From: Pelagibius sp.
GTDB taxonomy: Bacteria; Pseudomonadota; Alphaproteobacteria; Kiloniellales; Kiloniellaceae
Assembly: GCF_028281305.1 (NCBI RefSeq)
Contig: NZ_JANQKD010000018.1
Location: 1-42,344 of the forward strand
Direction of reading: 5' to 3'
Length of the DNA: 42,344 nucleotides
A program made the translations under genes and the position numbers. Below are positions 8,898 to 17,169 of the stretch, piece after piece. The notes under the pieces are model-generated. The model was not told where the DNA came from. It did no database searches and saw only the letters and a program-made list of their open reading frames with translations. The first letter of the stretch is position 1, and each line of letters starts with the position of its first letter.

Positions 8898-8918
8898 ACT
8901 ACAACCTTTTCTTGTAGT
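8898..8918. promoter_or_regulatory. Perfect 7-7-7 inverted repeat upstream of P460 copy 3
   Basis: ACTACAA, 7 bases, TTGTAGT, centred about 85 bases upstream of the start at 8992. Perfect symmetry and promoter-distance placement suggest an operator. It is not the same motif as the palindrome upstream of P460 copy 2. Confidence 0.45.
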
Positions 8919-8991
8919 CGGCGGGACCCCATATCTTCCTTATGCAGGACCGAAGGGAAGAGTTGGGGTCGCTGTAAGGAGGTATGCGCGT

Positions 8992-9675
8992 ATGCCCATA
9001 CGCCCCGCCGTCATGGCTGCCGTGATCGCTGGTGCGCTGGCCCAGAGTGCCACGGCGGGCGAGCCGGAGAGCGCTTCGTCTGCCGGCAGCGTCTCTGAAC
9101 CGCTGCAGACCGCCCAAGGTCTCGGCGGCAGCACCGAACAACCACGCCGGCATTTCAGGGTCCCCAATCCCGCTGTTCTCAGCGAGCGGGAAGCTGTGGA
9201 GATCTACCTCGGCCTCGCCGACGAACTGGCCGCCGTCTATGCCCGCAGCGGCAGCAGCATCGTCGGGGAATATCAGAGCTGGCAGCGCTACAGCAGCGCC
9301 CCCTACAAATCCATGACCCACGGCCGGCGCTACGTCAGCAACTATGCCAATGCCCAGGCCCGCGACTACGGCCGCTATGAGCAGGCCGGGCAACTGCCTG
9401 TCGGATCGGTGGTGGTCAAGGACAGCTTCGTGGTCACCGACGCGGGCGAGATCACCCTGGGCCCGCTCTTCGTGATGGAGAAGATGGCCCCGGGGTTCAA
9501 CTACGTGACCGGCGACTGGCGCTACTCGATGATCTCAGAGACCGGCGAGTTCCTGGGCGAGACGGGGGGTGAGGGCGCCCAGCGGGTAGAGTTCTGCATT
9601 GCCTGTCACCTGGCGCAGGAGGACCAGGACCATCTGTTTTTCGTTCCGGCGGAGCGCCGCGTGACGGCGGACTAG
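8992..9675 (+). CDS. Cytochrome P460-family protein, copy 3
   Basis: Exported 227-residue protein homologous to the P460 proteins at 3045 and 3913. Signal peptide about 1-22 (MPIRPAV...SATAG), a low-complexity linker to ~52, then the domain: W97QRYSSAPYKSMTHGRRYV, YANAQARDYGRYEQAG, Lys143 in VVKDSF (crosslink position), GPLFVMEKMAPGF, DWRYSMI and haem motif C202-I-A-C-H206, followed by DQDHLFFVPAERRV. The start is decided by TAAGGAGGT at 8975-8983, a near-ideal ribosome site, which points to high expression. It is closest in layout to copy 1 and lacks the Cys array of copy 2. Substrate unknown. Confidence 0.87.
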   Translation: MPIRPAVMAAVIAGALAQSATAGEPESASSAGSVSEPLQTAQGLGGSTEQPRRHFRVPNPAVLSEREAVEIYLGLADELAAVYARSGSSIVGEYQSWQRYSSAPYKSMTHGRRYVSNYANAQARDYGRYEQAGQLPVGSVVVKDSFVVTDAGEITLGPLFVMEKMAPGFNYVTGDWRYSMISETGEFLGETGGEGAQRVEFCIACHLAQEDQDHLFFVPAERRVTAD

Positions 9676-9685
9676 TGCCGCATCT

Positions 9686-10147
9686 GTGTCGTTGCCCGCT
9701 GTCAACAGCTTGGCGCAGAATGACCAGATGCAGTTGACGCTGGTCAAGAACGCCGAGGACCTGGTCGGCTCTTACTACGCCGCCTTCTATCCGGGGGAGC
9801 GCGGCGCGCCTCTGCGCCCGAACGACACCGTATACATGGACGGCGATGCCTTTGAGGCTCTCTGTTTCGTTGCGGGCAACTTCAGGGTTACCAGCACCAC
9901 CACCCTTACGGGCTTTGCGATCGATCGGTTGGTCGAGGAACTGGAGGAGGCGTCGCGGCGCATCTCCCACAGCGACAGCCCCAAGCAGGTCTGGCCGCTC
10001 ACCGCCAGCTACGGCTACACCCAGTTCCTCTCCATCGACGACTGGGAGGTCGGCCGGCAGCAGTTCTGCACAATGCTGCAGGAACTCGGCTCATGGCTGC
10101 GGGCCGCACGCGAGCGTGATGAGCCGGTCACCATTCGCGGCGTCTGA
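9686..10147 (+). CDS. Conserved-looking small cytoplasmic protein, function unknown
   Basis: Up to 153 residues starting 10 bases after P460 copy 3, so probably in the same transcript. No signal peptide or membrane segment. The sequence has an ordered alpha/beta look: MQLTLVKNAEDLVGSYYAAFY, DTVYMDGDAFEALCFVAGNF, then helices ending LGSWLRAARERD. The start is uncertain: GTG 9686 and ATG 9728 are both possible and neither has a convincing ribosome site. I do not recognise a family. Confidence 0.6.
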   Translation: MSLPAVNSLAQNDQMQLTLVKNAEDLVGSYYAAFYPGERGAPLRPNDTVYMDGDAFEALCFVAGNFRVTSTTTLTGFAIDRLVEELEEASRRISHSDSPKQVWPLTASYGYTQFLSIDDWEVGRQQFCTMLQELGSWLRAARERDEPVTIRGV

Positions 10148-10178
10148 AGCCGGGGGCTTTCGTCGAGCCGCCAGGCGG

Positions 10179-10421
10179 TCAGGAAAAGGCCTTGAAGGCG
10201 ATCAGGGTGAAGGTGTCCTTGATGCCGGGCAGGGTTTGGACCTCTTCGTTGACGAAGTGGCCGATATCATCACTGTCCTGCAGGTAGCACTTGACCAGCA
10301 GGTCGTATTCGCCTGAGGTCGAGTGTACTTCCGAGACCTGTTCCACGTTCTCCACCAACGCGTCGGCCACCGGATAGGCCTTTCCAAGGTCGCACTTGAT
10401 CATGATGAAGATCGTCTGCAT
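10179..10421 (-). CDS. Stand-alone Lrp/AsnC-type ligand-binding (RAM) domain protein
   Basis: An 80-residue protein: MQTIFIMIKCDLGKAYPVADAL, VSEVHSTSGEYDLLVKC, DIGHFVNEEVQTLPGIKDTFTLI. This is the C-terminal effector-binding domain of Lrp/AsnC regulators (beta-alpha-beta-beta-alpha-beta, with the turn GEYDLLVK) without the DNA-binding half. Stand-alone members form oligomers that bind amino acids; some may modulate full-length Lrp proteins. It is convergent with the unknown gene ending at 10147. The family call is firm, the role is not known. Confidence 0.88.
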   Translation of the reverse strand: MQTIFIMIKCDLGKAYPVADALVENVEQVSEVHSTSGEYDLLVKCYLQDSDDIGHFVNEEVQTLPGIKDTFTLIAFKAFS

Positions 10422-10559
10422 GCCGTCCCGTCTTTCCCTGCCTTTGACTCTGATCTCGGGTGATGCCCGGATTTGCGGCTGGCCCCGAACACGCAGCCGC
10501 CATCATAGCTGTTCAGCGCCGAAGGCCAAGGGTGGCGGCAGATGCGGAGGACTGGAACC

Positions 10560-11093
10560 GTGACGGCACGGCTGCGCCGCGGCAGTCCAGCGGACGCCCC
10601 GAAACTCGGTGCCGTGGAACGCGCCGCAGCCGCCCGCTTTCGCGCGGTCGGCCTGGACGTCATCGCCGAGGGGCGCCCGACGGCGGTTGAGGAGTATCTT
10701 GCGCTGGCGGAGGAGGGGCGTCTCTGGGTGGCGGAGACCGACGCCGGGATTCCTGTTGGCCTGGCCATTGCCGGCAGCGTCGATGGGGAAGGCTATCTGG
10801 CGGAGGTCTCCGTGCATCCCGACCGCGGGCGCCAGGGTCTCGGCCGCGGTCTGATTGCCTGCGTCGAGACCTGGGCTCTGGAGCAAGGGTTTCAGAGTCT
10901 GTTTTTGACGACCTTCCGCGATGTGCCTTGGAACCGCCCCTACTACGAGATCCTGGAGTTCGCCGTCAGGAGCGAGGATCACGTTGGCCCCGACCTCCGG
11001 GCTGTGCGTGCCGGGGAGAAGGCGCGTGGGCTGGACGGCCTCAGTCCGCGCGTGTGCATGGTGAAGACGTTGCGCCGCTGTGGAGCAGTCTAG
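10560..11093 (+). CDS. GNAT-family N-acetyltransferase
   Basis: Acetyl-CoA-dependent acetyltransferase of about 177 residues. The acetyl-CoA site is seen in VSVHPDRGRQGLGRGLIACVETWA (motif A, R/Q-x-x-G-x-G/A), followed by FLTTFRDVPWNRPYYEILEF, a motif B region. I prefer GTG 10560 because GGAGG lies nine bases upstream and the protein then starts MTARLRRGSPADA, as GNATs often do; ATG 10542 is the alternative. It is convergent with the RTX gene. The substrate cannot be read from sequence. Confidence 0.85.
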   Translation: MTARLRRGSPADAPKLGAVERAAAARFRAVGLDVIAEGRPTAVEEYLALAEEGRLWVAETDAGIPVGLAIAGSVDGEGYLAEVSVHPDRGRQGLGRGLIACVETWALEQGFQSLFLTTFRDVPWNRPYYEILEFAVRSEDHVGPDLRAVRAGEKARGLDGLSPRVCMVKTLRRCGAV

Positions 11094-11131
11094 GCAACAG
11101 TTCCACAGCGGGCGCTTTGGCGAATCTCTCC

Positions 11132-12814
11132 TTACACCAGGTCGAGGGACCCGCTCAGATCGTTGAAGCTGGCCACGCCGCCCAGGGCGTCGCCAAGCCC
11201 GACCAGGGTAATGGTGCCGCCGGTATGGGTGATGGTCGCATCGCCGCCGGGGGTGGCGGTGAAGTCCCAGTTGGCGGAGGTGTCCAGATCGGTGAGCTGC
11301 AGGCCGTCGTCCAGCAGCGCCGGCTCCAGGGAGTCGATCACGTCCTGGACTGCAAGCTGGATCAGATCGCCCTCGCCGGGATTGAAGTCGGCGATGATGT
11401 CGTCGCCCTCGTTGCCATTGGAGGGATCGAAGCGGAAGAGGTCTGCATCGCCGCCCCCGACCAGCAGGTCGTCGCCGCTGTCGCCGATCAGGAGATCCAG
11501 TCCGGCGCCGCCGTTCAGCAGGTCGTCGCCGCGCCCGCCGGCGAGCGTCTCGTCGCCAACGGTGCCGTTCTGCAGGTTGAGCGCCGCGGCATCGAAGGCA
11601 CCGGCTAAGTCGACGAAGCTCTGGCCGGCAAAGGCCAGCCCTTCGAACTCGATGGTCCCGCCCGGATGGCCGACCGTCAGATTGTTGCTGTCCGGTGCGC
11701 CGGTGATGCTCCATTCCGGGCTGTTGTCCAGTGCGGTCAGCAGTTCGGCGGCCCCGGCGATGGCCGAAGTATCGCCGCCGGCCAGCGCCGAGATGATCTC
11801 CGGCGTCGCCTTGGCAATGTCCGCTGCCGACAGCACCAGCAGGTCTTCGCCCAGGGTGAAGTCCTGCACCACGTCGGCGCCTTCGTCCGGATTGCTGGGG
11901 TCGAAGACGAAGCGGTCGATGCCGGCATCGCCGCGCAGATGGTCGTCGCCGCTGCCGCCGATCAGGGTATCGTCGCCGCTGTTTCCGATGACACGGTCAT
12001 CGTCGAGGCCTCCGTTCAGGAGGTCGTTGTCACGCCCGCCGCGCAGCGTGTCGTTGCCCTCCCCACCCAGGATGACGTCGTCGCCGGCCCGTCCTGAGAG
12101 CCTGTCGTCGCCGGACAGGCCGTTCAGGAAGTCGTCGTCGCGCCCGCCGCGCAGACGGTCGTTGCCGTCATCGCCGGCCTGGGCGTTGGCGATCTCGATG
12201 GCGGGCAGAAGGTCCTCGAAGCGCAACGCATCCGAGAACGCCAGCCCCTCGATGGTGATGGTGCCGCCGGGATGCCCGACCACGACAAAGCCGTCGGGAG
12301 AAGCGCTGATGGTCCAGTCGGGGTCTTCATCCAGGTCCGCACCCTCGACAGCGCCCGGGTCGCCGAAGGGCGAGGCGGAGGCGACGCCCGGGGCGGAGCG
12401 CAGCACGTCGGCGGCGTTCAGGACCAGGCGATCGCCGGCGGCGATATCCAGGTCCTTTATCACATCGTCGCCTTCATCCGGATTGGAGGGGTCGAACACG
12501 AAGCGGTCGGCCCCGAAGCCGCTCCGCAGGTGGTCGTTGCCGCTGCCGCCCACCAGGGTGTCGTCGCCGCGGCCGGCCCGCAGATCATCGTCGCCGTCTT
12601 CGCCGAAAAGGCGGTCGTGGCCGGTGCGGCCGCGGATCAGGTCGTTGCCATCGCCGCCGTAAACCACATCATTGAAGAAACCGCCGACAACCGTGTCGTC
12701 GCCGTCACGGGCGACGGTGCGGCTGCCCAGGAACCGCGTAATGACGTCGTCATCGTTGCTACCGAAGCGGGTAAGTCCGCTAAAGAAACTCAGGAATCCG
12801 GAGAGAAAGGACAT
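11132..12814 (-). CDS. RTX calcium-binding protein with three tandem modules
   Basis: A 560-residue protein, very likely exported by a type I system and folded by Ca2+. It has no Sec signal peptide (starts MSFLSGFLSFFSG). GGxGxDxL-type nonapeptide repeats occupy about 38-102, 214-298 and 420-458. Each is followed by a FxFDPSNxxEGDDVI..DF block (105-122, 302-319, 460-477) and a W..(T/S)..P...GHPGGTI.EGLAF block (167-193, 368-395, 516-540), so the protein is a triplication of one RTX plus cap module. No type I transporter gene is in the window. GAGGAG lies eight bases before ATG 12814. Adhesin, S-layer-like or enzyme-less structural roles are all possible. Confidence 0.87.
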   Translation of the reverse strand: MSFLSGFLSFFSGLTRFGSNDDDVITRFLGSRTVARDGDDTVVGGFFNDVVYGGDGNDLIRGRTGHDRLFGEDGDDDLRAGRGDDTLVGGSGNDHLRSGFGADRFVFDPSNPDEGDDVIKDLDIAAGDRLVLNAADVLRSAPGVASASPFGDPGAVEGADLDEDPDWTISASPDGFVVVGHPGGTITIEGLAFSDALRFEDLLPAIEIANAQAGDDGNDRLRGGRDDDFLNGLSGDDRLSGRAGDDVILGGEGNDTLRGGRDNDLLNGGLDDDRVIGNSGDDTLIGGSGDDHLRGDAGIDRFVFDPSNPDEGADVVQDFTLGEDLLVLSAADIAKATPEIISALAGGDTSAIAGAAELLTALDNSPEWSITGAPDSNNLTVGHPGGTIEFEGLAFAGQSFVDLAGAFDAAALNLQNGTVGDETLAGGRGDDLLNGGAGLDLLIGDSGDDLLVGGGDADLFRFDPSNGNEGDDIIADFNPGEGDLIQLAVQDVIDSLEPALLDDGLQLTDLDTSANWDFTATPGGDATITHTGGTITLVGLGDALGGVASFNDLSGSLDLV

Positions 12815-12872
12815 GGGGGGAGCTCCTCAAAAACGTTGCAGGACTGCGGTTAAGACCCCATATGATTGTTTG

Positions 12873-12887
12873 TGGGAAAAAATCCCA
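12873..12887. promoter_or_regulatory. Small inverted repeat in the divergent RTX / DUF6502 promoter region
   Basis: TGGGA, five A, TCCCA between the two divergent genes (12815-12972). The 158-base region is AT-rich and contains a TTGACT at 12892. Promoters for both directions must lie here, but I cannot place them exactly. Confidence 0.3.
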
Positions 12888-12972
12888 TTTATTGACTCAC
12901 CATATACGCGAGCCTCGCCGAACTCCAAGGTTTTTTGTGGTCTTTTTTCCCACCAGGCTCTATATCACGCCC

Positions 12973-13824
12973 ATGACACAGTCTGGTGACCCGGACGCGT
13001 CGGGGCTGGGGCCTGCCGTCAGGCGGCTCCTGCGGCCTCTGGTGAAAGCCCTGATCGCCAAGGGCATCACCGCACCGGCGCTCTACCGGGTACTCAAGGA
13101 GCTCTATGTGGAGGTGGCCCGCGAGGACTTCCGGCTGAACGGCGAACAGCCGACCGACAGCCGTGTCAGTGTCATCACCGGGGTTCACCGCAAGGACGTG
13201 CGGGCGCTGCGCGAAAGCGCGGGCACCGAAGACACGGTCCTCGGCCAACGCGTGAGTGTGCTGGCGACGGTTGTCGGACGCTGGCTGGCCGACCCGCAAA
13301 CGACGACCAGCGAGGGGGCGCCGCGTGCCTTGCCCAGGCAGGCCAAGGACACGATGTCGTTCGAGGCCTTGGTGGAGTCGGTCAGCCGGGATGTGCGTCC
13401 GCGTACGATCCTGGACGAACTGATGCGCCGCGGTTTGGTCGTCCACGATAGGGAGGCTGACACAGTCGTCCTGCGCGGCGACGCCCTGGTGGCGCGCGAT
13501 AGCGGCGCCGAACGTTTCCACTTCTTCTCCCGAAACATCGGCGACCATGTGTCTGCTGCGGTAGAGAACATTCTGATCGAAGAGGGCCCTGCGCCCTTTC
13601 TCGAGAGAGCCGTCTTTTACAACAACCTGACTGCCGACTCGGTGGATGCGATTGAGGAGCGTGCGCGCGTTCTCGCCGGGGAGGTGCTGGCCGAACTCAA
13701 CCGCCTGGGCTTTGAGCGCCAGGGCGCGGACGACGAGCATGTAGGAGCCGGCGGAGCCAACGAACGTTTCCGCTTCGGCGTGTACTTTTATCGGGAAGAC
13801 GAGGCCTCAGAGGACGAGCGCTGA
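12973..13824 (+). CDS. DUF6502-family protein
   Basis: A 283-residue cytoplasmic protein. The N-terminal RRLLRPLVKALIAKGITAPALYRVLKELYVEVA and DSRVSVITGVHRKDVRALR match DUF6502, a family of unknown function whose N-terminal part looks like a DNA-binding helical domain. The C-terminal half (residues ~125-270) is a second mixed domain with LDELMRRGLVV. The ATG at 12973 is chosen because the upstream extension is AT-rich and has no coding character. The start of the DUF5666 lipoprotein lies 14 bases after its stop, an association known from other proteobacteria. A regulatory role is an inference. Confidence 0.8.
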   Translation: MTQSGDPDASGLGPAVRRLLRPLVKALIAKGITAPALYRVLKELYVEVAREDFRLNGEQPTDSRVSVITGVHRKDVRALRESAGTEDTVLGQRVSVLATVVGRWLADPQTTTSEGAPRALPRQAKDTMSFEALVESVSRDVRPRTILDELMRRGLVVHDREADTVVLRGDALVARDSGAERFHFFSRNIGDHVSAAVENILIEEGPAPFLERAVFYNNLTADSVDAIEERARVLAGEVLAELNRLGFERQGADDEHVGAGGANERFRFGVYFYREDEASEDER

Positions 13825-13838
13825 GTCGGGGGAGGATC

Positions 13839-14873
13839 ATGGGACAGAAGATCGATGCCAAGCGACGGGCCGTCCTCATCGGGTTTGGACTGACAGCGCT
13901 CGCGGCCTGCAGTCCGCCGGGCCTCCCACAGCGCGGGCAACGCACCGCGCAGGCATCATCCGGAGGGTCTTCCGACCGCCCGTCGGAGGGTGGGGTCGGC
14001 GGCACCGGCATCTTCGGTCTGGTGCACGGCACGGCCAGCCTGCTGGTCAACGGTTTGACGGTGGAGACGCCGCCGGGCCTCGCCGTGCGGCATGCGCTTG
14101 GGGCGCTGCCCTTGGACGCGGTTGATGCGGGTCATGCCGTTACCGTTGAGGCGGCGGCCGGACAGGATGGGCGCCTGGTCGCCGCGGCGGTCACGGTCGA
14201 GCATCCGCTGATCGGTCGGATCGAAAGCCTGACCGAAGGCGGGTTCCGCTGTCTCGGTGTTGAGGTGCTGGTCGAGCCGGGGGCGCTTCTCAAGGGGCCA
14301 GAGGGCATCTTCCGGCCCACCCCAGGTCAGCGGGTTGCCGTCTCAGGGCTGTGGCGTGGCAACGGTGTAGTGGTCGCCGCGCGGGTCGATCTCTTGAGCG
14401 CGGTCAGCCTCGACGATGTCGTGGCAGGCGTCGCCCTGGCGGGCGGCGCACGGGGCCGGCTGCGCCTTGGTGGCCTCGACCTCGTGCTGCCCCCCGGCAC
14501 CCCCGAACCGCAGGCCGGTGGCTTTGTGACGGCCGTGGGCCGCCGCCGCGGCGATCTGTTGATTGCCGAGCGTGTGACGGCTGGCCGTTTCCGGGGCCTG
14601 GCCGGGCCGCTCGAGCGGTTGTCGGTGGAAGGCTATCTGGAACCGCAGCCGGCACCGCCGGGCTACGCGGTCTCCGGGCTGGGACACAGCTTCGATGAGG
14701 CGGCCAAACTCGGCGCACTGGCCGATGAGCGGGCCGTCTTCATCGGCGCCTATGACGGCGCCTTCAAGGTCGCCCGGGGTCTGCCGCTACCGGAGGGCGT
14801 GGCCGAACGCCGCGTGATCCTGGCTGCGGTTGACGATGGCTTTGCGCCCGAGGCTGCGGTGGTGACGCGGTAA
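13839..14873 (+). CDS. DUF5666-domain lipoprotein
   Basis: A 344-residue exported protein: n-region MGQKIDAKRRAVLIGF and lipobox LAAC (Cys24), then a low-complexity Ser/Gly stretch and GGVGGTGIFGLVHG. This is followed by repeated beta-rich OB-like units of the DUF5666 type (ITVNGLTVETPPG-like, GRIESLTEGGFRCLGVEVLVEPGA, GQRVAVSGLWRGNGVVVAARVDLL). These are typical of envelope lipoproteins of unknown function. GGAGG six bases before the ATG supports the start. It is co-transcribed with the DUF6502 gene and ends 12 bases before the convergent helicase gene. Confidence 0.82.
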   Translation: MGQKIDAKRRAVLIGFGLTALAACSPPGLPQRGQRTAQASSGGSSDRPSEGGVGGTGIFGLVHGTASLLVNGLTVETPPGLAVRHALGALPLDAVDAGHAVTVEAAAGQDGRLVAAAVTVEHPLIGRIESLTEGGFRCLGVEVLVEPGALLKGPEGIFRPTPGQRVAVSGLWRGNGVVVAARVDLLSAVSLDDVVAGVALAGGARGRLRLGGLDLVLPPGTPEPQAGGFVTAVGRRRGDLLIAERVTAGRFRGLAGPLERLSVEGYLEPQPAPPGYAVSGLGHSFDEAAKLGALADERAVFIGAYDGAFKVARGLPLPEGVAERRVILAAVDDGFAPEAAVVTR

Positions 14874-14885
14874 ACGAAGAGGCTG

Positions 14886-16394
14886 TCAGGCGACCTTCGC
14901 CGGACGCAGCAGGAAGGCCGGAATGTGGTCGCCGAAGGCAGTTTCGCCGGGCGCCAAGGTTTCGTCACCCTGCTTCTGCCTGCTGCGGCGGGGCTCGCGC
15001 TTTTCGCCCTTTGCTTTGGTTCCGCTGCTCTTAGCGGCGTCCTGCTCGGCCACAGCCTCGAAGGAAACAACCTCGAGATCTTTCGACGAGCGGTCACTTT
15101 CTCCGCGGCTTCTTTCGCCGCCGTCCTTCTCGCGCCGGTTCCGGTCACTCCGGTCCTTGCGGCCCCGGCCCTCGGAACCCTTGCCCGCGGCGGAGCGGGA
15201 GCCCCGGCGCGTCGATCCGCGGCGACGGCGGCCAGCCTGTTCCTCGGCCTCGCCGGCGTCCCAGCTTTCCGCGCCTTCGAGGGCGACCTTGGGGATCTCC
15301 TTGCCGATCATGCGAACCACGGAAGCCAGGTATTTGTTTTCTTCCGGCAGCGCCAGGGTAAAGGCCTTGCCGCTGCGTCCGGCGCGCCCCGTCCGTCCGA
15401 TCCGGTGGACGTAGTCTTCGGGGTTGGACGGCACATCGAAATTGAAGACGTGGGACACGGCGGGGATATCCAGACCGCGTGCGGCCACGTCGGAGCACAC
15501 CAGGAATTGCACCTCGCCGTCCTTGAAGGTCTGGAGAGTCTCCATCCGCACCGGCTGGGCCATATCGCCGTGCAGGGCGGCCACCGAAAAGCCGTGGCGC
15601 TGCATGGAGCGGAAGACGATGTCCACGTCGCGCTTGCGGTTGCAGAACACGAGGGCGGACTTGACCTCCTCGCTGCGGATCAGATCCCGCAGCGCGGCCC
15701 GCTTCTCCTTCGCCGCGCCGCGGACCTTGAGAAGGCCCTGGGTCACGGTCTCGGCCGCCGAGGCCGGCGGATCGACGGAGATCTCCTTCGGGTTCATCAG
15801 GAAGCTGTCGGCCAGCCGGCGGATCTCCGGCGGCATGGTGGCCGAGAAGAACAGGGTCTGGCGGATCTTCGGCAGCAGGCCGACGATGCGCTCGACGTCG
15901 GGCATGAAGCCCATGTCCAGCATGCGGTCGGCCTCGTCAATGACTAGGATCTTCACGTCGGCCAGCAGGATCTTGCCGCGCTCGAAGAGATCGATGAGGC
16001 GTCCGGGCGTTGCGATCAGAACATCGACGCCGCGGTCCAGCTTCTGCTCCTGCTCGACAAAGGACGAGCCGCCGATGAGCAGGGCCATGGAAAGCTTGCC
16101 GTACTTGCCGTAGAGCTCGAAGTTCTCGGACACCTGGGCGGCCAGTTCGCGCGTCGGTGCAATGATCAGAGAACGGGGCATGCGGGCCCGGGCGCGGCCG
16201 CTGGAGAGGATGTCGATCATCGGCAGTGTGAAGCCCGCCGTCTTGCCGGTGCCGGTTTGCGCACAGCCCAAGACGTCGCGCCCCATCAGGACGACCGGGA
16301 TCGCTTTTTCCTGGATCGGGGTCGGGGTGGAATAACCCACTTCCTCAACCGCCTTCAGGACCTCTGGACTCAGTCCAAGATCTTCAAAAATCAT
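14886..16394 (-). CDS. DEAD-box RNA helicase (RhlE type)
   Basis: ATP-dependent RNA helicase of 502 residues. Q motif around FEDLGLSPEVL..GYSTPTPIQ (3-28), motif I AQTGTGKT (45-52), Ia PTRELA (80-85), II DEAD (153-156), III SAT (184-186), and C-terminal HRIGRTGR in motif VI. A long basic, Arg/Ser/Lys-rich tail follows from about residue 375, typical of RhlE paralogues that bind rRNA or the degradosome. The start at 16394 fits the Q-motif distance. An exact 8-3-8 palindrome lies 34 bases upstream. Roles in cold adaptation or ribosome assembly are family knowledge, not shown here. Confidence 0.93.
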   Translation of the reverse strand: MIFEDLGLSPEVLKAVEEVGYSTPTPIQEKAIPVVLMGRDVLGCAQTGTGKTAGFTLPMIDILSSGRARARMPRSLIIAPTRELAAQVSENFELYGKYGKLSMALLIGGSSFVEQEQKLDRGVDVLIATPGRLIDLFERGKILLADVKILVIDEADRMLDMGFMPDVERIVGLLPKIRQTLFFSATMPPEIRRLADSFLMNPKEISVDPPASAAETVTQGLLKVRGAAKEKRAALRDLIRSEEVKSALVFCNRKRDVDIVFRSMQRHGFSVAALHGDMAQPVRMETLQTFKDGEVQFLVCSDVAARGLDIPAVSHVFNFDVPSNPEDYVHRIGRTGRAGRSGKAFTLALPEENKYLASVVRMIGKEIPKVALEGAESWDAGEAEEQAGRRRRGSTRRGSRSAAGKGSEGRGRKDRSDRNRREKDGGERSRGESDRSSKDLEVVSFEAVAEQDAAKSSGTKAKGEKREPRRSRQKQGDETLAPGETAFGDHIPAFLLRPAKVA

Positions 16395-16427
16395 GTAATC
16401 CGTGTGTCACTCTGGAGTAGCTACGCC

Positions 16428-16446
16428 GATTGAATGCGATTCAATC
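16428..16446. promoter_or_regulatory. Perfect 8-3-8 palindrome upstream of the DEAD-box helicase
   Basis: GATTGAATGCGATTCAATC: both 8-base arms are exactly complementary around GCG. It lies in the leader or promoter of the minus-strand helicase (start 16394) and about 120 bases upstream of the divergent isochorismatase-like gene. It could be an operator or an RNA hairpin. It also contains a GANTC site (GATTC). Confidence 0.5.
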
Positions 16447-16564
16447 ACGGCTGCGCGGATCATAAGAATTGCCGTGAACATGTCAATCATTTGCGGCCCT
16501 ATTCATGAAGTAGCGAACAGTCGTCATTCCAAATAAAATAATGTTCCTATATCTTGGGCTAATT

Positions 16565-17116
16565 ATGGTTAATGTTTCCGATACAACTGGGCTGCAGCCT
16601 CCGGTTGACTGTAACGATGCGGGGCTGCTTTTGGTCGATCTTCAGGAGCGCCTTGCGCCGGCAATCGCCGAAAGCCCGGCAGTTGTCGCGCGCTGTCAGC
16701 GGCTGCTGCAGGGCTTCAAAGCCGCCGGCCGGCCGGTTCTCGCGACCGAGCAGTATTCCAAAGGGCTGGGTCCGACGGTTGCGCCTCTGCGCAGCGGCCT
16801 GGCGCCGGAAGAGATCATTGAGAAGACCGCCTTCGGCGCGCCGCGGGAGGCTGCCTTCGAGGCGGCGCTTCAGCGCCATGCCGGGGTTACGGCGTGGCTT
16901 GTGGCCGGCATGGAAGCACACGTCTGCGTGCTCCAGACCGTGCTCTGCCTGCGCGCAAGGAGAATCAAGGTCACCCTGGTCAGCGATGCGGTTGCATCGC
17001 GCGAGCCGCTGAACAAGGCGCTGGCACTGCGGCGCATGGCAGCGGGTGGGGTTACGCTGACGAGCAGCGCGTTGGTCCTGGCCGGGGGGCTTGGGCAGGC
17101 CGTCGGAACCGCCTAG
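16565..17116 (+). CDS. Isochorismatase-like cysteine hydrolase
   Basis: A 183-residue member of the isochorismatase/nicotinamidase fold. The catalytic triad is visible: Asp in LLLVDLQERL, Lys in IIEKTAFGA and Cys in GMEAHVCVLQT. Members hydrolyse amides or vinyl ethers; the exact substrate is not readable. Position and motif order resemble the YcaC-like subgroup. The frame also has an ATG at 16541; neither start has a strong ribosome site, and I chose 16565 because the extension is short and hydrophobic with no homology. It is divergent from the helicase. Confidence 0.85.
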   Translation: MVNVSDTTGLQPPVDCNDAGLLLVDLQERLAPAIAESPAVVARCQRLLQGFKAAGRPVLATEQYSKGLGPTVAPLRSGLAPEEIIEKTAFGAPREAAFEAALQRHAGVTAWLVAGMEAHVCVLQTVLCLRARRIKVTLVSDAVASREPLNKALALRRMAAGGVTLTSSALVLAGGLGQAVGTA

Positions 17117-17169
17117 AGTGATCGGCCTGAGCCGCGATGTGACGATCCTTCCCAGCTAAGAAACCTTCC

